Positions 1 through 15,800 of a stretch of 64,000 nt of DNA are shown here, piece by piece. The stretch comes from Zygaena filipendulae. Its lineage: Eukaryota; Arthropoda; Insecta; Lepidoptera; Zygaenidae. Location of the stretch: NCBI GenBank assembly GCA_907165275.2, contig OU015672.1, forward strand, positions 6,368,501-6,432,500. The letters run 5' to 3'. The translations under genes and the position numbers were made by a program. The notes under the pieces were generated by a model. That model was not told the DNA's origin, did no database searches, and saw nothing but the letters and a program-made list of their open reading frames with translations. The stretch's first letter is position 1. Every line of letters begins with the position of its first letter.

Positions 1-77
1 TTGTGTGTATAATTAATGTTTAATTATGAATCATTCAAACATACCAATAATAATTACAGCAAATTATTATTAATCAA

Positions 78-157
78 CTAGCTGTGCCCTGCGGTTGCGG
101 TGATTGAGTAACAAACATCCAAACATCCACACTTTCACATTTATAATATTAAAAGGA
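78..157 (-). mobile_element. Helitron-like element, 80-bp internally deleted copy
   Basis: Begins CTAGCTGTGCCCTGCGG (the 3' end read backwards) and ends ATTTATAATATTAAAAGGA (the 5' end), flanked by A and T as expected for Helitron insertion. The middle is largely deleted. Confidence 0.55.
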
Positions 158-629
158 TTTATTTCAATTTATAGCCAACTCAAATTTTAAAAAAGCCAAT
201 GCTGAAATATCTCATGTCAGAACTGTTAGCTTCCAACTATTGATATTTTTCTCTTTCTTGAGCTGTGCTATTTAGTATTTACATAAGCAAATATGCATCA
301 GCTTTTTTAAATTTATTTGAAATTAGAAAGGAATAGGATAGATTGTTTCTCTTGCAATTGAGCTTAATCTCAGTGTTGCAGTAGATTTTACAACGATTTA
401 TGGACACTTTATTTTTTATTGCCCTCATAAAGCATGTTGTGCAATGTGCACCCACAATTCCTGAACAAACTATTTATTTATCAGCAAACCATTCCAAAGT
501 GACAAAAATGCTTAATAATCAAGAAAATAATATGAGGTTTATTTTCTTAAAGACATATTTATGTCTATAGTTTCTGTGAAGTTGTTCATTACATATTTAT
601 TCAGCTGGAGTGTGTATTGTTTGAAATGA

Positions 630-770
630 CCTCAGTATTCATGGTTGGTGTCCAGTTTGGCATCACAGCTGCACTTGCGATGTAATTCCTTCTTTTTTTT
701 TAATTTGCTATTGTAAATTCCTTGTATTGTGATGCCAAATAAAAATTAATAGATCTATGTCTATTATGTA
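630..770 (+). mobile_element. LINE 3' end of the GATGCCAAATAAA type
   Basis: Carries TTTGGCATCAC and TTGTGATGCCAAATAAA near its end. The same block with a TATGTC-repeat tail occurs at 25560-25707, so both are 3' ends of one retrotransposon family. Confidence 0.5.
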
Positions 771-1427
771 CCCATAGCTCATAAATACGTCTGTCTGTTC
801 GTCACTTAACCCTCAACACTTGTTATATATATGTTTAGTTGTTGTATACGTATGCTGTAAATCTTTGTGTTGTGTCAAATAAAGTTTATTAATTCAATTT
901 ATTTCAATAAATAAATGAGTAAAATTATCAATCAACCAACCTGGTGCTTAGGCTTTAAATCTAATAAAAGCCCATAAACACCCAGGTTTAAATTGGGTTT
1001 AAACTTTAAACCCAAGCATCGCCACCCATTATATGTGCTCTTTAATAAAACCTTAGTAAAATCTTTGCTTTATGAGAGTAAAGACATACTAGCTTTTTTC
1101 TATGGCTTCACCTGCATGCTTGTTGGGATCTCATGTCATCTAGGGATTTATAGTCATTCCCCCAGCAGTTTTCCCGTAGGTTTCGGGATAAAAAGTAACC
1201 TGTCACTTCCTATCAGTGAAATAATTTTTGGAATTGGTTCAGTAGTTCCAGGGACTAGCCCCTACATACAAACATACAAAAATAACCTATGTATTTTGTA
1301 ATATCAGTGTACAGACTAGACTTATAACTATAATTTCTTAATCGCTCTGGCTTGATATTACCATATTTTTTTAAATTACCTGATATACGTGTACTTTTCT
1401 AATTGTTAAAAATATTCATTTTTACAG

Positions 1428-1463
1428 GACATAATAATTTAACTCCTTTAACACACACACAAA
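1428..1463 (+). other. RAMP4: RAMP4 5' UTR part of first coding exon
   Basis: A T-rich tract followed by TTTTACAG ends at 1427, 36 bases before the start codon. This looks like a splice acceptor and implies a further non-coding 5' exon upstream, perhaps outside the window. Not proven without transcript data. Confidence 0.5.
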
Positions 1464-4601
<3,138 letters not shown>

Positions 4602-4829
4602 ACTCCCCAATCGTGACCCCACTGTACTATACTAGCTGTGCGTCTGCCAACACCTTGTGGCTTGTTTCACGCCCACCTTTTTTTTCTGTTTTACTGCAAC
4701 CTCTTCATCTCACATGACATCCTGGTGGAAAGAGCAACCTGCGCCACACCCGCGTTCTTAGTGCCCTCACCGCAGGAAAGCTGGCGCGTTCTGTCAACTT
4801 CCTTGTGTTTGACGCAGTACAAAATTAAC

Positions 4830-4835
4830 AATAAA
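4830..4835 (+). terminator. Probable polyadenylation signal of RAMP4
   Basis: AATAAA lies 229 bases after the RAMP4 stop codon. It is the first canonical signal downstream, giving a 3' UTR of about 250 bases. Confidence 0.55.
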
Positions 4836-7800
4836 CGCCATCTAGTGGCGGAAGTAGCCAGGAGCTCATTTCGATACAAACAGTAATGGCGGTTGATCGT
4901 GGCCAACTAGTTTTTTTTTTTTTTTAAGAAATGAAACGTGCCTACTCCCGTTTTGGATGTTCTAAGATTGGTCATAGATGTTCTTCTCCTATGTATTCTG
5001 CAAACCTAAATTGTCTAAAATGAAATCCAGGTGATCGTATTTTACTTACCAAGTGATTAATAAGTAATAATATTTGGTCGTGAAGCTCCGAGGAAAGATT
5101 TTGTAACTACAGCCGTATTTAATGAGATTGCTATAATTTGGAGTTCTTCTAATTGGCCGGTAATTTAATTGGCAGACGTGCACTATATTACAATCGCTCA
5201 CTATCATACGCTTTTGAGAGAAACGTCTGATGCTGACCCGATTTTGAATAGTTGAACACTTGAAACAGTTTTGGCCGACCAAATTTTGAACTGCACGTAC
5301 ATATATATTTTCTGTGTAAACTGAATTTTTCACCAGATTTGTTGCTCGAAAATTTTATTATAAACCTACCCCCAATTATGGTAGCGTTTTACTTCCCCAA
5401 TGAGTATTTTTAAATTTTTTATTATTATTATAATATATTCGGTGATTTTAGTCTTGCATGTATTGTTCATTTTTTGTCAAGCCACAAATTAATATGTAAT
5501 ATTAGGAAATTTTATATTAAACTCATGTGAGATGTTATTTTTAGTATTCTCTATTGTATATGAGTGTTACTCTATTGCATGTGAAGTTAGTAGCTGCATC
5601 CCTGTGTAACTACATTCCCAATTCTTTTGGATTTTTTCTACTTTTTTTTTGTTCGACTACAAATGCAATAACATTAAAAATGGCACAGATAAAATTAAAA
5701 AAAAACCCATCGTTATAATCTCAAAAGGATAATATAGTTGTCTACTTTCTACATAATATATTTGTATACATATTGTAAAAAATATAAAAATAAATTATAT
5801 TTAAGATAAATCGAGCATTTAGTATGTAATTATTGTAAAAAGAAAAAGAAAGATTTTCACTTCATTCCTCGTCCCATTTTGTGACCAAGTTTTTAAAAGA
5901 CGCACAAAAATATGATTCCCATTTTTTTTTTTTAAACATTATTTATAGAGTTCTTTATTTTAATTGATTAGTGAGATTTTAATTGTTTTTATCCGAGCCA
6001 CAATGACGAAATTATCTATGTCGGATCACGTATCTTAATTTTAAATGTATTTTTTTTTATTTCAAATACAGTATATTTGTCATTTACATTGTGTTTTCTT
6101 TTTATCTGACTAAATTGTATCGTCGAAATTATAAACTGGGTCACTGCGGGTCATTATCTAGCGCAGTTGAGTTTAATGTTTTCTTGTTCAACGATATCAA
6201 AGTAGAAATCGATGTACGAAGAAGCCGTATATAGAATACATTTTAAAACCAAGCCACCAAGATTGGAATACGCCACAGAACTTATTAACAGATAGAAGGG
6301 ACATCAACTTAGTTTAGTATGAAAACAGGTGAAACCAGTGTCGCCGGGTGATTTTCGCACACAAAACGAAACTATTCATTATGCACTAAAACATTCATTA
6401 AAGTAAAGAAATGTATTAAACGCTATAAGGTTATGTTTTTACTTAGTCAATGTTTTCAAAATTCACAGTTTTGGGAATATTGTGGTAAATATACTTAGGA
6501 TGGCAGCAAAAATAGTTTTCGACAAGTTAGAGCATTCTTCCTGTGCAACAGCCTCCAATATGTCTAGTTAATTTATTTGCTCTGTGGAATACACAGAGAA
6601 AGATATATACCTACCTACTTAATAACCATTCATATTCTTACTATTATGCGAATTTGAGTTTGTTTGTTTGTTTGTTACGCTTTCACGCCTTTCGTGTGTC
6701 ATGACAGCTGTCACCCTGGCCACCGTCACATACTAACAAAAAAGGTTGGATTTCTGAGGGTATATGGAAATATCCACCTACCTTAAGAAAAATTATATTT
6801 GATGTGTTATACATCAAAATTTTCGTTTTTACATACGTCTTCTAAAAAATAGCAACTTAAATCTACTACTTACCTGTGATTTTGAAGATATTTTTTTTTT
6901 TCCGAAGATGGTGTTCTTTTTTCAAATCCGTGAAAATTCATTCACGATTCGATCACGATTTGCACTAAATTTATAGCCACATATCACATTTCACATACAC
7001 TAAAATGTAACTGGCCAGTATAGGCGTCGATTTTATGTAATTACACCATCACAAAACTAATAATCACTTCATAAAAACTATTTATTGACGAAATTCTTGC
7101 CGGCCAGTAATAAAACTGCCATGGCGGATCGTTTCCCGGGTTGGAAAAAAATGAAAATTTAGTTAATTCACAAGATTTAACACCAATAAAATATGTGAAA
7201 TGATATCTTGAGTAAATTTGCTACATAACAATTGATTCTTCGTAAAGTTTTAAACAAATTAATATTAGAAAAAAAAGATAAATATTTAATATTTTTTTTG
7301 TTTTACGGCCATTATCCAAATTATTACATCATCAAAAGTTACGGACTTTTTTTTACTGAAAATTATGTCGTGCTGCTAAAATAAACATAAAAAACAAAAA
7401 CCTTATTTAATTTCCAGTAATTTGATATATAATACACGATATAAACTCTAAGCGATTAAACTATTACGACGTTAATATGCCAGACGCGCCCGGTCACTTA
7501 CTGACAGAACACTACTGAGTATGCAAAATGGCGGAGTAAAACTCGCCCATACCAACTTATTTTTTCTATTTCCGGGCCGTGTTTGCGATTTTGATTGGTT
7601 AAAAATGTAATTTGTATTCTCTATGAGTGTCTCCAGCCAATAAAACTTCTACAGTACTGCCAACTTAAATAGTTCGCCGTAGAAAAAATAAAGAAAACCG
7701 CCAAAATTCCTAGTGACTACTGTAGTGCCTAGGACGTTTCAACGTCAAAATTCCTAGTGACTACTGTAGTGCCTAGGACATTCAAGAGGCGCCTTAACAG

Positions 7801-8296
7801 CATAATCGATCATCATGAGATTTTGCATACCCAAGGGCACAGAAAAGGACAGAGTAATTTTTATCCCGGAATTCACATTTCACGGAACTGACTCTAGATA
7901 ATTTATTACACCATTTACCTATAATAGTTTAGAAATTGTTTAAACGGTAGACACAAGAAAAATGCACTGAATCTTTCATGTAGATATTTTATATTTCGGA
8001 AGTTTTACATACATTAATTTCCACGAGAGCTTCAGACTTAAAAGTAACTAAACAATGTTTTAATTTTATATATCGAAGTTATAGGTTAATCACTTAATTA
8101 ATATGGTACAATAAATTTACAAAATTGTCATGTGATATGTGTGTCTTAAATTTAAATGGTACCATTGCGTGGGGTCATTTCTAGTTGTTCCTGGGCCAAA
8201 TGTGTCAAATAAACTGGCACCGGACAAATGGACAAGTTCGTTCTACTAACGAGTTAAGAATAACGAACGAGTAAGTATAAAATGTTTTTGATTTTG
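4836..8296. other. Intergenic, between convergent genes
   Basis: Strongly AT-rich with many homopolymer T runs and no convincing gene on either strand. Short Helitron group B debris occurs at 6640-6700 (TTGAGTTTGTTTGTTTG, TTACGCTTTCACGCC) and 7808-7900 (CGATCATCATGAGATTTTGC). The tandem repeat at 7702 is the only other clear structure. Confidence 0.5.
7702..7779 (+). repeat. 34-base direct repeat, each copy an imperfect palindrome
   Basis: CAAAATTCCTAGTGACTACT with TGTAGTGCCTAGGAC occurs at 7702-7735 and exactly again at 7746-7779, spaced by GTTTCAACGT. Within each, CCTAGTGACTAC faces GTAGTGCCTAGG. Confidence 0.7.
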
Positions 8297-10336
8297 TCTC
8301 TCTGCCCCCTTACCCAAGTTGACACTCTATAATCGTTAACACACTGGACTTTTGATTGAATGATTTTACGTGACCACGTGACATAACGATTCGTTCCTTA
8401 GCTTTCTATGCGTTAAAAATTGGGTATAGATTGTCAACTTGGCTAAGGAGGCTGGTGAAAAATATGTACCTACTAAATATATATATATATTTATATATAT
8501 ATTTATATATATATTTATATATATATTTATTTATTAATTTATATATATATTTTTTTATCAATTTGTATAGTAAAAAACAAAACATTCAATTAAAAGTCAA
8601 ATTTTCGTCATGACGTGACGTGATGATACGTTACTTATGTTTTCTATGGCGTTACCAAAGACATTATAAGGGAATAGACGAACAATACAAACTTTTACTA
8701 TGCAATCTACGTCAACCAATTTTTGCGGGAGGAACGATCAAAATAAAACCAATCACATCGTTGCGACTCAGTCAAAGACCAATCACCACAAAGTAGGTAC
8801 ATTTCAAATAGCCAATCACATCGCTTTCCGTCAAGTGGTATCTATAGACAATAGTCTCTACTAGTCAATAGCATTTTATTAGCATAAGATAATTTGACCT
8901 CTGCGTGGTTCAAGGGGAAAGCTTAGCGGCCGAGCGTATTGTCGATCTATTCTCTTTCAATATCTTTGGCGTTAACCATCATAGATTGTCAACCTGGCTA
9001 AGTAGGAGGCAGTTTTCAATATTTCACCTCTCGTCACTACTAGACGTGGCCGAAGTACTGTAGGACGAACGGGAATACACTAAATTCTGTTTCCAAACAT
9101 CCAATTTGTCACCTTTGGCGTGGACAACTTGGAATGACCCCATTAAGCACCCATACAAAGCACCAAAAGGTGAAACTATATCTATTGTAATTGCACTAAC
9201 AGTAAGGCCAGTATTTTATTAATTTAAAATGGTAGCTTCGTTACGTGAAAACTGAAACTGTAAGAATTATTCCACTTTGCCGCACAACTAAATAAAGGCG
9301 AGCACCCATTGTACGATAAAGATTCCGAGAGTCCTTAGGGGTTACTATAATATGTAACTTTTGTTTCTGTAATAATTTTTCGGTTGCAAACTTGCAAACA
9401 TGATGGTTTTGCGATTACAGTATGCACGTTTTGTCACCTACAATATCTACCAATCAACCAAAATAAGCACAAAATGGCTATTTTTCTAATTGAAATTGAA
9501 ATATGATAACTAAAGTTACATAATTGCTCTGCTATCTAAAACTTCGGTGATTGTATATTCAAATAGAGTAGTAACCCGTCTCCTTTGAGGATTTGTATCT
9601 ATATTTGTAGAGTTGTTTACCTACATACTGCACAGCGCGATCAATAGCTTTCGTCCACGACTTTTTGGCGATGTGACGATAAAATGGAAACAGGGTCGAA
9701 ATTCGTTGAATGATGAAAAATGACACAATGGGACTGCAGCCTAAGTGATCTCTTTCATTTGTTTCGAAAAGTTTGAATAGGAACTTGGCTTATACCCATA
9801 CGATCTACCACCATTTCTTTAATCTTAACAATGTTATTGCAACCTTACATACACATTTTATCCATTCAATTTACTTTATACACAATGCGAAAGGTCTAAT
9901 TTACAATGGATAAAATTACAAAGCAAGATTAAAATACTATTGTTTTAAGAGATGGTAGTTAGGGCTCGGATAGAAACGTAACTCACCACCTATTTAGCCT
10001 ATATGGCCTTTTACATATTTCACTAAGTACCTAAATATCACTATTTACCTACTGCAAAAATATTGCAGTTTTCTGAAAAAAGAAAGACTCAAATTAGTTC
10101 CATTTTAAGAATTGGTGCATTCTTTCTACTACTAAAAATTGTGTTTCAATGCTTCTATACGGCGTTTCGTTTCACGTCATTCTTCGTCGTAATTTTATTC
10201 TGTACATTCGATAGAAAGTAGATTCGTTTTTGGTTCTAGTCCATTGCTAGTAATTTAATTACGTACCTACCTACTACCAACACCTAACAAGAGGTTTCTG
10301 GGAATTCTTATAGCCATTTAATTCTTATTCATATAA
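8297..10336. other. Intergenic, with inverted and direct repeat blocks
   Basis: AGATTGTCAACTTGGCTAAG at 8429 recurs as AGATTGTCAACCTGGCTAAG at 8985, and its inverse (TTACCCAAGTTGACACTCT) is at 8311. Four CCAAT motifs lie at 8716-8820. A weak palindrome spans 9803-9960 (CTACCACCATTTC against GAGATGGTAG). No gene seen. Confidence 0.4.
8478..8560. repeat. TA-rich microsatellite
   Basis: TATATATATTTA units repeat about five times, then degenerate. The open frame across it is low-complexity. Confidence 0.8.
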
Positions 10337-10440
10337 TAATAATAATTATTATTATTATCTTTATTTCTCCCACAACTAAATACATATAGTGGTTACAAAT
10401 AAAAAGTTTTAGTAGTAAGAGAGATATACTTCCATTATTA
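10337..10440 (-). mobile_element. LINE 3' end, reverse orientation, ATA/ATT tail
   Basis: On the - strand GTGGGAGAAATAAAG runs into ATAATAATAATT repeats (10337-10360). This resembles a truncated retrotransposon end lying just beyond the 3' end of the CABIT-like gene. Confidence 0.4.
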
Positions 10441-10681
10441 TTATTGAAAGTCGCAAATCTACTTTCCATCAAATACTAAGACCGGAGTCTAAACAAATTG
10501 ATGGTCCAGCTTAACTTCCACAATTATTATTAGTCACAAGGTACATTTCCTCGCATATCGCTTTCACATCTTCTACAAGTTCTACATTCATGTCTTAGCA
10601 TAAATCTAAAGTTATAATATCTTCATTATTAATGACTGAAACACATTTCTTGACAATGTAATATTATATAGCAACTATAGC

Positions 10682-12897
10682 TTATTTTAATGTATCATAA
10701 ATGGCCTCGTTGGGATATGTACCATTCAAATGTATACTGTTGCTAAAATTTACACAATTATTCTTACTTAATCTAACCTTGGACCTCTCCAAGCTGCGAG
10801 ATTCGCCCACGTCTTCGTTAGGATAGTCATCCATGTTGCTCGTTATTTCCAATCGTATAGCGTGTGTTTTATGGTCCGAATGATCTATGATTTTCCTATC
10901 TCGTTCCCAAGAATCTATGGTTATCGACACATCATTCTTACTGCCTACATCGTCCAATTCACTCGAACTAATACTAGAATTGTCCAAATTGAAATCTGTT
11001 GTTTTTTCTATAACAACCACCTCGATGTGTCTGAAGGAGTTATCTTGATTTTCCATCTGTCTCGCTCTTTCATCGTTGCGAATGATAACTTCTTTCTTCA
11101 CGTTACAAATGACTGGATCATTAGCGAGGACATCTACGTTATTGTCGTAGTCGTCGTCGCTTATTTTAGTACCATTTGAAACGCAAATTTCAGCATAAAT
11201 GTTGTCAGAGCTCGAATCAGAGTCAATTTTTTCCTCTTCAATGTGTACCGCATCAGCTACTTGGCCGTAAGGTAAATCTTCTATTACAGGCAACTTGCGC
11301 TTTTGTATGGATGATATAGAACGTCTCAATTTAAGTTTCGTTTGTGGTTCCTCCTCTGCAATTTCAACAGCAGTTAAATCGTCATCTGTATCCAATTTAG
11401 GCGTAGGTGCTCTGGGTTTGTCTATTTTTTTCCTAAAATTAAGGAGTTTATCGGTATCGTTGGAACGTTCTGTTTTGGTCGGCATACTGTTACTATTACC
11501 TTCTTTTTTCTCACTGGGTTTTTTAGGATGTAACAAATTGGAAGTGGATTTGCTGAGAACTCTCTTAGTTTTGACGTGAAACTCTGAACAAAGTTTCTCA
11601 GTAATATAGGAGTGTTGTTTATAATTAATTTCAAAGTCGCTGTCGTTATACAGCGAACCTACACCGAACATATTAATCTCTTCACAACTTTGTATTTGAT
11701 TGTACGATTCAGATTTCACCATTGCTTTTTCTGGGATCAGATCCGGTTGAATTCTTTGTCGCCTTTCTAGATTCGACGAAGATTTAGTAGCTGATGATTT
11801 CTTTAGCATATTTTCGTCCAATGATTTCAGTTTTCGTCCAGAGCTGGTATTACTTTCCATAGAACCGCAGTAGTTTATTTGGTCTACGCTAAGATTTTTG
11901 CGGCCATGTTTCATGTTAAGCCCACTGTCTTCTGTGCATGGACTGTCTGGAATTCCAGTTTGAACTGACACTGATTTTGTTAATACTGGTTTTTTAGGGT
12001 TCGAACTACACTGACTGGTTCCCATATCGGACGATGAAGTGGTCAGGCTTTTATAAGAGTAACTCTTCTCTGCAGTTCCATCGTTTTTCCTCGTCGCTCC
12101 AAATTTATCTTCAATAAGCTTGGCCATATCTTGGTAACGTTCTATTGAACTATGTTTTTCGCCTGATGGATCGAAAGGGTCTTTGTAGTCTTTATTTTTG
12201 TTGCTCTTTTCAATCGCTGCTATCTTCTCCTCTGTCAACTTCTCTGTGCTTTTCAAAAGTTTCAAATTCTTGAACCATTTGTTTTTCTTCTGTCCAGAAT
12301 CTTCTCTAAAGACCTGCATTTTGTCAGTTGAGAACTGCTCGTGTTCATTCTTATCGTCATTCTTTTCCTCTTTACCTTCATCGTCGCTATAAACGTCGTA
12401 ATTCATGTGTTCAAGTTCGTTTTTACTCAAAAATATAATAGAGCCCTCCGTTTCATCTGGTATGTCTTTTAATACTTTATCACTTTTGCCGAACAATTTT
12501 GACGGGTCAATTTTAAGACCTTGGAGAGTGAATTTGCGTTCTTTCTCAAACTTGACCGGCTCGTGGTCCTCTTTGATGATATCTTCGGCAGTTTTTGATT
12601 TGCCAACTACTGTTGAATTTGCGTAGGAGATCTGCCTTATCCAATTGTCAACATTGAGTTGACAAAAAGTTAGAGCTTTTTGTAGACGTGCTGAAAGGAA
12701 CATGCGTTTCTCACTCTCGAAGCCTAATTGTGTGCGTCGAACCCGAAGGCTACTATTCAGTGGGAGCAGCCTTAGTGCCTCCTTTGGATGTCGAGGGTCG
12801 AACTGCCTGCTGGGGCTGGACGGGGTGGAGCCGTATTCGGAGAGCGTGCACATCACTAGCACTGGCTCAGTTACTGCTGCCCGCAGCAATAGATCGT
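10682..12897 (-). CDS. Terminal coding exon of the putative CABIT-domain gene
   Basis: A 2216-base exon after TTTCCAG, reading DDLLLRAAVTEPVLVMCTL at its start and ending IYDTLK then TAA. It has no good start of its own; the in-frame TTG at 12889 that an ORF finder may choose is internal. The first ~90 residues (to about DNWIRQISY) look ordered. The rest is rich in K, E, D and S. Confidence 0.85.
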
Positions 12898-15800
12898 CTG
12901 GAAATTAGAACAACTTTTAAAGCATAGAAGTTAGACGCTAAGCTGATATTGACATCAGACGAGCGTGTATTTTTATGAGTGATGCACAAATTACGTTGTT
13001 TTTTTTTTTTCATTATAAACTTCAAACTATGTATTATGATAGGTACATGAATGCGAGTGACTTCGAGATGTGACATCTTACCTCCGACGTCATGCGCTAT
13101 TTCAATAGGCACTGTTCCAGCTAACAGTCGGACTCTGACTGGTAGTCGCCACAGGCTGAGCAGGTGAGGGAGGCGGTGCGCACGCGCCGCCGATTCAGGG
13201 GGAGGGGGGCTCGTCGGGCCTTCGCCTCCTGAGTCCCACTCCGCTGGTGACAGCTCCTCTGGGCACACCTCGTACAGTTCACCTTTCGTATTCACGGGCA
13301 CGAACAACTCCTGGAAATTACGATCGCCTGGTAAGATGATGCTGGACGTGCGCATGTAACTGTGACACGCGGGTGACATCGTTGCTGTGAACTCGACTTC
13401 CGAAAATAAAGGTAAGATTCTGTTTAGGATTATTTATTTATTTATTTATTCAAAAGAACGACCAACAAAGCATACACCATAACATTGGTAGTGATACAAT
13501 ATAGGAGATTATAATGAGAAAATTATGGCGCTGCCTCAATTTATAGGTCGCCACAGCATGCACGAGAGAAAGAAGCAATAAATGTACCTACACAAAATAA
13601 AAATACAAATTTACTCTTTCCAAACTATTCCAAAAATTAATTGTGTGCATTAATTTTATTGTTAAATAAATAAACAAAATTTTAACAAAAAAATTAAACC
13701 GATTTCAAAAAACACAAATACATATAATATCTACTATATTAAGAAGTTAAAAATAACAAAATAGAAGTCGAAAGACAAAAATGCAGGTAAGTAATATTAT
13801 TATTAATATGAGCTACGGGCCTACCTATCGATTTGAAGTTTTATACAAAATTTCGAGATGCAAAAGCTGAGGCTGAACGTTGAATCTCAATTCTCAATTA
13901 TTCAGTCACAGACGGTACTGTTTTATAGGTAGATAAAGGATATAAATAGTTCAGCATCTTTTAACCACCTGTTAAAACAAAACTGGTTTTTATTAAGTCC
14001 ACATAAGCTGGCTGAAATTCTCGTGATGCGAGATTACTGTGAATGGTGTAATGAACGATTTATCTCGATACAAAATACTGGTCCATTATAGAATCGATTA
14101 TGCCAGCGCGAGTGTTGGCAGAGTAAGCTGCGGGCATTGCCATTGTGCCCTTAAAAAAAGTTGATTTGATGAATTATAAGTAAATCTTTAAATACTTTGT
14201 CACAGATAAAAATTATGACTTATTTAAATTGTTATAAGGTTCTATTTACAAAGTTATTAGTGCATTATCTAAGTATTGCGACAGTGGTACGCAAAGGAGT
14301 TTATCGATCGTCTGTCGTACTGTTTTGTCATACTGTCAGCGGAACGTAGTCGTTACTTATTAAACCTGTCACTTTTATATGCGATTGTACGTTTGTAATT
14401 GCATATATTGAGGTAGGTAAGTTACGAAAAAGTAGTTGGATTTTATGAAATCGATCAGTGACTGTTTTTCGAATATGCTTCGATATTCGATCATTATTTA
14501 CAGAATCTTCGTAGATATAAATCTAACATGCAGTATTTCAAAACGCTGCACTGTCAATGTTATAACGAAAATCCTTGATTATCATGCATGTACCCATGTC
14601 CACATTATTCCAATGCACAATGAGGTTTTATCAACGTTTTTGGCTATTTCGCTATTAAAATCTCCGGGACAGTTCAGTATTAGGTATATTATTCTCTTTG
14701 CTTCTAGGAAACATTATCGCGTGGAAGTGAAAACTACTCCTTCAATGACTCGTCTTAGGTACCTATAGGTATATATTTTTTAATTTCAGTAAAAAAATCA
14801 TCATAAATTATGTGCTAGTAAGATTGCCTTTGGCTAGTAGGTACCTATTTTCTCTCTGCAACGGATAGGGGCATAGGGAAAACCAATTATAGAGCGGGTT
14901 TTTTTTAAAACATTTAATATATCATGAGTATTAGAACTTCAAGAATGCTCAGGAGGATGTTCGTTAATTGTACTGAATCTTCTATGATAATCACCTTTGT
15001 TGGCTTTATTGGACCCATCCAACATGAAACGCCATTTCTCACCATACATGTTGGCATCTTTACTCAACCTTCTGTGCTTCTTCATTGTAGCGGACGTGGA
15101 TAGCCAAGTTATAATGGCATTTTTACCATATTTCTCCAGATCTGGTATGCCATGCTCGGATATTATTGTTCCATCTATTTCCAACACTAACAAGTGAGGG
15201 ATGCAAGTGATTCCGTACACGTATTTGAGCGAAAGTACCAGGGGATCATCGAACTTGAGAGCGAACCAGTTGGCTTGGTCTTCGAAGCAGCTTACCATTT
15301 CTTTCTCCGATTCGTCCATGCTTATAAAGATTACCTCTATGGGTAAATTACCGAATTTGACACTCTCATAGATCGAGTAGAACTTCTCTAATATTCCCTC
15401 TCTGTTTATACCTTTCGCTGTGAACAGCAGGACGACCACATCAGCATTCTCCTCCAGCCACTCAAATGGTACGGGTTCATATTTCTTATTGATGATTTTG
15501 GCTTCTTTAAACCAATTATAAGGTTTTAATTTGAATTGTTTTGAAGTGATTGCATTCATTTACAATAATTATTGTTGACACAATATTTCGATAAAAGTTA
15601 CAATTTTTATATGAACACAATCAGTTACACCGAACCACGTCTTTTTGACAAAATTGCGCTGTCACCGATTTCCATGGATGTAATAATGCGTGACGGGATT
15701 TCATGAAATATACGTACCTACTACATCTATACTAATATTATAAAGAGCAAAAGTTTGTTAGTGTGAGTTTGTGACGTTGTAAGGGGTAATCTCTAGATCT

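Noticed and set aside
10682..11210. An ITAM in the tail of the CABIT-like protein
   Set aside because: The two YxxI/L motifs are more than 150 residues apart, far from the 6-8 residue spacing of an ITAM, so only single docking sites are suggested.
10682..12889. A single-exon 735-residue gene starting at 12889
   Set aside because: The initiator there is TTG, and the frame is open upstream to a good splice acceptor at 12898 that joins in phase to 13082-13391. It is the last exon of a longer gene.
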